From assembly GCA_937902985.1 (NCBI GenBank), contig CALFNG010000534.1, forward strand, positions 1 to 64,000: DNA of 64,000 nt, in the 5' to 3' direction. Below the pieces are notes generated by a model that did not search any database, was not told where the DNA came from, and saw only the letters and a program-made list of their open reading frames with translations. The position numbers and the translations under genes were made by a program. This DNA is from an uncultured Myxococcales bacterium. GTDB taxonomy: Bacteria; Myxococcota_A; Polyangia; Polyangiales; Polyangiaceae. Below, in pieces: positions 60,340 to 64,000 of the stretch (position 1 is the stretch's first letter; each line of letters opens with the position of its first letter).

Positions 60340-60903
60340 ATGCGCCGATTGCACTCTGCGCTGTCGATCGTGCTTCTCGTGTCCGGGGGAGCGGTCGCGG
60401 CCTGCAGCAGCGAACCGTCGAGCGCGCCGGTCAACCCGGGCGACACCCTGTACGTCGACGTCGAGGCCGGCGCCCCTCCACCCTCGAGGAGCAGCGACGC
60501 GGACACCGATCCAGACGGCGTCTTCGCGCCCGTCGACGGGTCGGGGATTTATGGCTCGGGCATCTACGACGCCTCGGCCTACGCCGTACTCAGCATCTGC
60601 ATGCCGGCCGACGCGTCCGCCGGGTCTTCGGCCTCGGACGGCGGGGGCGGGAAGAACCGGAAAGACGCCGGCGCGGGCGACGGGAGCGAAGCCGGCGCCG
60701 ATTTCGACGCGGGCTACTCGCCGACCGACGGCGGATATCTGGCAGGCGACGCGGGGTGCGAGCCCTTTCCCGCGAGCTGTACGAGCCAGACTGACGTCTG
60801 CGCTTGCCTGCTGGGCACCCTGGCCGCCCAGATCCCGTGCCCGTATCCGCACTGCGCGGCCAATTCCAAGCGCACGGCATACGGCGTTTACTGCCCGCCC
60901 TGA
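60340..60903 (+). CDS. Secreted lipoprotein with Asp/Gly-rich linker
   Basis: The 187-aa product has a lipoprotein signal (RRLHSALSIVLLVSGGAVAAC, lipobox VAAC) and then a low-complexity D/G/S/A region (PPSRSSDADTDPDG; GGGGKNRKDAGAGDGSEAGA) before a Cys-rich C-terminus (CEPFPASCTSQTDVCACL, CPYPHCAANS). Characteristic of myxobacterial surface lipoproteins of unknown function. It is divergent from the Mpo1-like gene. Confidence 0.75.
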   Translation: MRRLHSALSIVLLVSGGAVAACSSEPSSAPVNPGDTLYVDVEAGAPPPSRSSDADTDPDGVFAPVDGSGIYGSGIYDASAYAVLSICMPADASAGSSASDGGGGKNRKDAGAGDGSEAGADFDAGYSPTDGGYLAGDAGCEPFPASCTSQTDVCACLLGTLAAQIPCPYPHCAANSKRTAYGVYCPP

Positions 60904-60964
60904 GGGCCGCGGCCGGGCGGCCGGCCCACACCGGTCGGTGAGGCGGCCCTCTTCCGGCGGTCGC

Positions 60965-61000
60965 TCCTTCAACGATTTGCGTCGTTTCCTTCAACGATTT
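60965..61000 (+). promoter_or_regulatory. Direct repeat TCCTTCAACGATTT, 22-bp period
   Basis: Exact 14-bp copies at 60965-60978 and 60987-61000, two helical turns apart and ending 19 bp before the GTG of the phosphodiesterase-like gene. Could be a binding site for a dimeric regulator; no clear -10/-35. Confidence 0.5.
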
Positions 61001-61019
61001 TGGCCTGACGCCCTGCGGC

Positions 61020-62198
61020 GTGACAGACTCCTCCCAGGCCCTCGTGCATTCCGTGATCCGGCGGCTAGCCGCGCTGTTCGTCCTTGCGATTCCCGTCGCG
61101 CTCGCCGCCGACACCTGGGGCGCATCGAGGATCCGTTCGGCGCCGCTGCGCGAGGCGCGTGTTCTGACGATGACGCCGCTCGCCGGCCACGCGGTGGTCG
61201 AAGACGGCGCGGACGACGATCGGTCCGAGAGCGCCGTCGTACTCGTCGTGCTCGACGGTGTGCGCTGGCAAGAGATCTTCAACGGCATCGACCCCTCGAT
61301 GGCGCGCCAGCGCAGGATGACGAGCGCCGAGCCTGCGAACCCGCGCGACCTGATGCCGAACCTCCACCGTCTCATCGAGTCCGAGGGGCTCGCGATCGGT
61401 GCGCCCGGCCATGGCGGCGAGATCTCGGCAACCGGTCCGCAGTTCATCTCGCTGCCCGGATACATCGAGATCTTCGCGGGCAAGCCTGATTTCGGTTGCT
61501 ACCGAAACGACTGCGCGCCGGCCCCGGCTCGGACCGTGGCCGATCAGGTCGAGGACGCGAGCGGCGTCGACGATGTCGCCCTCGTGGCGTCGTGGCCGAA
61601 CATCGCCCGAGCGGCGTCTACCGCGCCAGGCTTCGCGTTGACCGCGGGGCGCAAGCTCGTCGCTCGCCAAGACACTCTCCGGGCCGACGCGGCCACGGCT
61701 CGTCTGCTCGACCAGGGCGCGCACGCGTCGGCGTTCCCGGGCGAAGGCGAGTACCGCCCCGATTCGTTCACGAGACCGATCGCGCTCCGGGTGCTCGCGT
61801 CTGCTCGACCGCGATTTCTATTCGTCGGCCTCGGAGACGCGGACGAATACGCCCACCGGAACGACTACCGCGGATACCTCGGTGCGCTCCGATCATCCGA
61901 CGAGTTTCTCGGCGCGCTCACCGAAACCCTTCACTCGATGGGTTCGCGCGGCCGGCACACGACGGTGCTCGTGACGACCGATCACGGGCGCGCCTATAAC
62001 TTCATGGACCACGGCCCCGCCTCGCCCGAGTCCGGCCGTGTCTGGCTGGTGGCCGCCGGGGCCGACGTACGCGGTCGCGGTCTCGTGGCGGCAGGCCGCC
62101 GTCATACCCTCTCGGACGTTGCGCCCACGGTGCGCGCGCTCCTTGGAATTGGCGAGGGCGACGCGCCGCCCATTCCCGAGATCGTTTCGGCGCGCTGA
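61020..62198 (+). CDS. Alkaline-phosphatase-superfamily phosphodiesterase/sulfatase-like protein
   Basis: The 392-aa secreted protein has a signal peptide (RRLAALFVLAIPVALAADT), metal ligand Asp in VVLVVLDGVRWQEIF, a candidate nucleophile Ser in FISLPGYIEIFAG, GLGDADEYAHRNDY (Asp/His) and VTTDHGR (Asp-His). These positions match type I phosphodiesterase/nucleotide-pyrophosphatase-like members; specificity is unclear. The start is GTG 61020, or a later GTG. It follows a lipoprotein gene with a direct repeat in the gap. Confidence 0.8.
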   Translation: MTDSSQALVHSVIRRLAALFVLAIPVALAADTWGASRIRSAPLREARVLTMTPLAGHAVVEDGADDDRSESAVVLVVLDGVRWQEIFNGIDPSMARQRRMTSAEPANPRDLMPNLHRLIESEGLAIGAPGHGGEISATGPQFISLPGYIEIFAGKPDFGCYRNDCAPAPARTVADQVEDASGVDDVALVASWPNIARAASTAPGFALTAGRKLVARQDTLRADAATARLLDQGAHASAFPGEGEYRPDSFTRPIALRVLASARPRFLFVGLGDADEYAHRNDYRGYLGALRSSDEFLGALTETLHSMGSRGRHTTVLVTTDHGRAYNFMDHGPASPESGRVWLVAAGADVRGRGLVAAGRRHTLSDVAPTVRALLGIGEGDAPPIPEIVSAR

Positions 62199-62355
62199 CG
62201 CTGTCACTGGAACGCCCGGATCCCGAAGCCTGAGGCCCAGGCGCGGCGGTGGTGCCCGCTCACTTCACAAGGCCCCGATGTAGACGCGATCGCATCGCGC
62301 TCGCTCGCTTAGTCGCCGCGTGGGACCGACTTTGCTTTATGGTTGATCTTCGGCG

Positions 62356-63834
62356 ATGAGCGTCTTCTCCAAGCTCTTCTCCGGAGGTCCGAAGGGCGAG
62401 ACAGAGGGCACGTCTACCAAGACGGCCGAGGAGGGCCCATCGATGCAACGACCGCCGAACGAGGGCCGTGGCGCCGGGGCACCGGCGCCGCCGAATGCTC
62501 AGTCGCCGAAGGCCGCTTCGCCGCCCCCGAAATCGGCGCCGCAGCGGGCGCCCGCGAGCCAGGCCACGCCCTCGAAGGGAAACGTTGCAGCCCCGCAGCC
62601 GCCGAGCACGGCGGCAAAGCCCGCGGCGACGCCGGCCGCCGCTACCCCCCCCGCCGTCATCGTCACCCGCTCGATCGACATCGGTGCGAACTCGACGGGC
62701 AAGCAGCAGCGGCCGGCGATGCCGCCGATCTCGATCGGCCCGCCGACGGCCTCTCCCGCCAAGGCCTCCACAGCGTCGGCCGTTCCGCCCGCCGAGTCCC
62801 GCACCTCCGTGCGGCCCACCGCGCCGGAGATGATGACCACGCCGCCCTCGAACGGTCAGGCTTCGATCGCCGACACGTTCGAACGGCTCCTCAGCTCCGA
62901 AGACCTCGAGGCCGGCTTCGCGTCGATCGAGAGGTCGTCGTCGTCCATGGCGGCTCACGCGTCGACCGCCTCGCTGGCGATGACCGATCTCGCCGAGGTG
63001 CGCGTTCTCTTCGCGCAACTCGCGGCGAATCACGTCCGGCAAGTGCGCGACTTCATGATCGACCTGCGATGGAGCGAGCCGACGACGGACTGGCTTCCCA
63101 TCTGCGAGCCCGCGCTCCGTTCGCTCCGCCGCGCGGCCGACAAGCTGGAGCTCACCGACCTCTGCGAGTCGCTCGATCGCTTCTCGACGACGCTCGGCGA
63201 GACCATCGCGAGCGGCGCCAAGACGATCGCGGGCGGGTCGCGAGAGACCCTCCTCGCACGGTACGACGAGCTCAGTCGACTGATGCCGCAGGCGTTCGCC
63301 CTCGATCTCGATCGCACGCAACGCGAAGCGGCGATCCTCCAGTCGCTCCTCCTGCAAGTCCCCGAGGTCAAGAAGGTCACCCTCGACCGCATGTACGCGG
63401 CGGGCCTCACGACGCTCGAGGCGATGTTCCTCGCGAATCCGGGCGACATCGCTGCCACGACGGGAATCGCCGAGCCGCTCGCCCGGCGGATCGTCGAGCG
63501 CTTTCGCGCTTATCGCGAGCAGGTCAAGGCCACGGTTCCTGACGCCACGCGCGCCCGCGACCGCGAGCGCATCGCGGAGCTAACAGCGCGCCTCCGCCGT
63601 GAGAACGACGATTACGAGCGCGCCGCTGCCTCGTGGACGCGCGAGGCGAGCGACCAGAAGAAGGAGCTCCGGAAGGTTCGCGAGCAGACGCTGCTCGACA
63701 TCCAGGTGGCCCTCGCACGCCTCGGCGAGGTCGATCGCCTCGGCCAGCTCGAGCGGCTCCCGTTCGAAAAGAAGCTCGCACACCTCGAGTCGTTCCTCGA
63801 GGAAGCGCGCGACAAATACGTAGCGCAGTCCTGA
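62356..63834 (+). CDS. Cytoplasmic protein with Pro-rich N-terminus, helix-hairpin-helix and coiled coil
   Basis: The 492-aa product has a ~140-residue Pro/Ala/Ser/Lys-rich N-terminus (KAASPPPKSAPQRAPASQA), an alpha-helical middle, a helix-hairpin-helix-like stretch (TLDRMYAAGLTTLEAMFLAN and PGDIAATTGIAEPLARRIV), and a C-terminal coiled coil (RERIAELTARLRRENDDYER; KKELRKVREQTLLDIQ). I do not recognise the family. The combination suggests a scaffold that interacts with nucleic acids or with a protein complex. It precedes a pentapeptide-repeat protein, probably in one operon. Confidence 0.75.
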   Translation: MSVFSKLFSGGPKGETEGTSTKTAEEGPSMQRPPNEGRGAGAPAPPNAQSPKAASPPPKSAPQRAPASQATPSKGNVAAPQPPSTAAKPAATPAAATPPAVIVTRSIDIGANSTGKQQRPAMPPISIGPPTASPAKASTASAVPPAESRTSVRPTAPEMMTTPPSNGQASIADTFERLLSSEDLEAGFASIERSSSSMAAHASTASLAMTDLAEVRVLFAQLAANHVRQVRDFMIDLRWSEPTTDWLPICEPALRSLRRAADKLELTDLCESLDRFSTTLGETIASGAKTIAGGSRETLLARYDELSRLMPQAFALDLDRTQREAAILQSLLLQVPEVKKVTLDRMYAAGLTTLEAMFLANPGDIAATTGIAEPLARRIVERFRAYREQVKATVPDATRARDRERIAELTARLRRENDDYERAAASWTREASDQKKELRKVREQTLLDIQVALARLGEVDRLGQLERLPFEKKLAHLESFLEEARDKYVAQS

Positions 63835-63857
63835 CGACGAGGAGGTTGACGGTCCCC

Positions 63858-64000
63858 ATGCCCGAGTTAACGGCCGACGTTGTACTGAGAAAAATCAAAA
63901 GCGGCGAGAAGGTCGAGAGAGCCGATCTTCGCGGCCTCGCGATGCCCAAGGCCGTCCTCGAAGGCGTGAGCTTTCGACGCTGCGATCTCGACGGCGCGAA
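63858..64000 (+). CDS. Pentapeptide-repeat protein (3' truncated by window)
   Basis: ATG 63858 is preceded by GAGGAGG and gives MPELTADVVLRKIKSG, then ADLRGLAMPKAVLEGVSF and RRCDLDGA. The spacing of A-[DN]-L-x-x elements is the pentapeptide-repeat pattern. Only the first 47 residues are in the window. It lies 23 bp after the coiled-coil protein gene. Confidence 0.75.
   Translation, partial: MPELTADVVLRKIKSGEKVERADLRGLAMPKAVLEGVSFRRCDLDGA

Overview
High-GC (roughly 70%) bacterial chromosomal DNA, most likely from a myxobacterium (Myxococcota, Polyangia-like). This is inferred from an S41 protease of the long myxobacterial type, Ser/Gly-rich lipoproteins, a remnant of a Gly-rich surface protein, a Ski2-like helicase with a DUF3516-type tail, orphan histidine kinases, a sigma-54 promoter driving an ECF sigma factor, and many GTG starts with 4-bp start/stop overlaps. 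No rRNA, tRNA, phage, insertion sequence or CRISPR array was recognised. The window starts inside or at the very beginning of a membrane protein gene and ends inside a pentapeptide-repeat gene.

Layout. 1-3.0 kb: polytopic membrane protein, SAM methyltransferase and family-2 glycosyltransferase (surface glycan theme). 3.2-6.6 kb: MacA/MacB-type tripartite exporter with separate ATPase and permease. 6.6-7.3 kb: a 42/84-bp minisatellite. 7.3-9.6 kb: GDT1-family cation transporter and a pectin-acetylesterase/Notum-like lipoprotein. 9.7-24.7 kb: a urea/ureide nitrogen island with ureD, fused ureAB, ureC, ureF, ureG (His-rich, no ureE), urtABCDE, two biuret-hydrolase-like cysteine hydrolases and a porin. 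24.7-36 kb: housekeeping and regulatory genes (SlyX, SET protein, helicase, MaoC hydratase, two overlapping histidine kinases of which the second has a degenerate ATPase domain, NAD(P)HX repair, ECF sigma, cobalamin adenosyltransferase). 36-38.4 kb: a four-gene minus-strand operon that looks like a type III secretion translocon set (tip/filament-like plus two hydrophobic translocator-like proteins) without a secretion apparatus nearby. 38.4-44.3 kb: Gly-rich remnant, patatin, DUF2127 protein, aminotransferase, sigma-like/anti-sigma-like pair and a 24-cysteine repeat lipoprotein. 44.3-48.3 kb: lipid genes (long ketoacyl synthase; desaturase translationally coupled to a MerR regulator). 48.4-56.3 kb: SDR epimerase, GMC oxidoreductase, SpoU methylase, S41 protease, PdxJ. 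56.3-60.2 kb: a tightly overlapping minus-strand operon of an Mpo1-like protein, a small membrane protein, a Kal-Kce fusion (two consecutive steps of lysine fermentation in one polypeptide) and TrpE. 60.3-64 kb: lipoprotein, phosphodiesterase-like protein, coiled-coil/HhH protein and the start of a pentapeptide-repeat protein.

How the genes work together. The clearest module is the nitrogen island: the porin and UrtABCDE would import urea, the cysteine hydrolases would deaminate biuret-type compounds, and urease would release ammonia. Between genes the window carries several repeat families: a ~110-180-bp palindromic element (7.9, 14.9 and 22.1 kb, with a minimal copy at 46.1 kb), a ~54-bp hairpin element in two copies with compensatory base changes (21.05 and 46.0 kb), and three perfect 10-13-bp tandem duplications that each include a stop codon.
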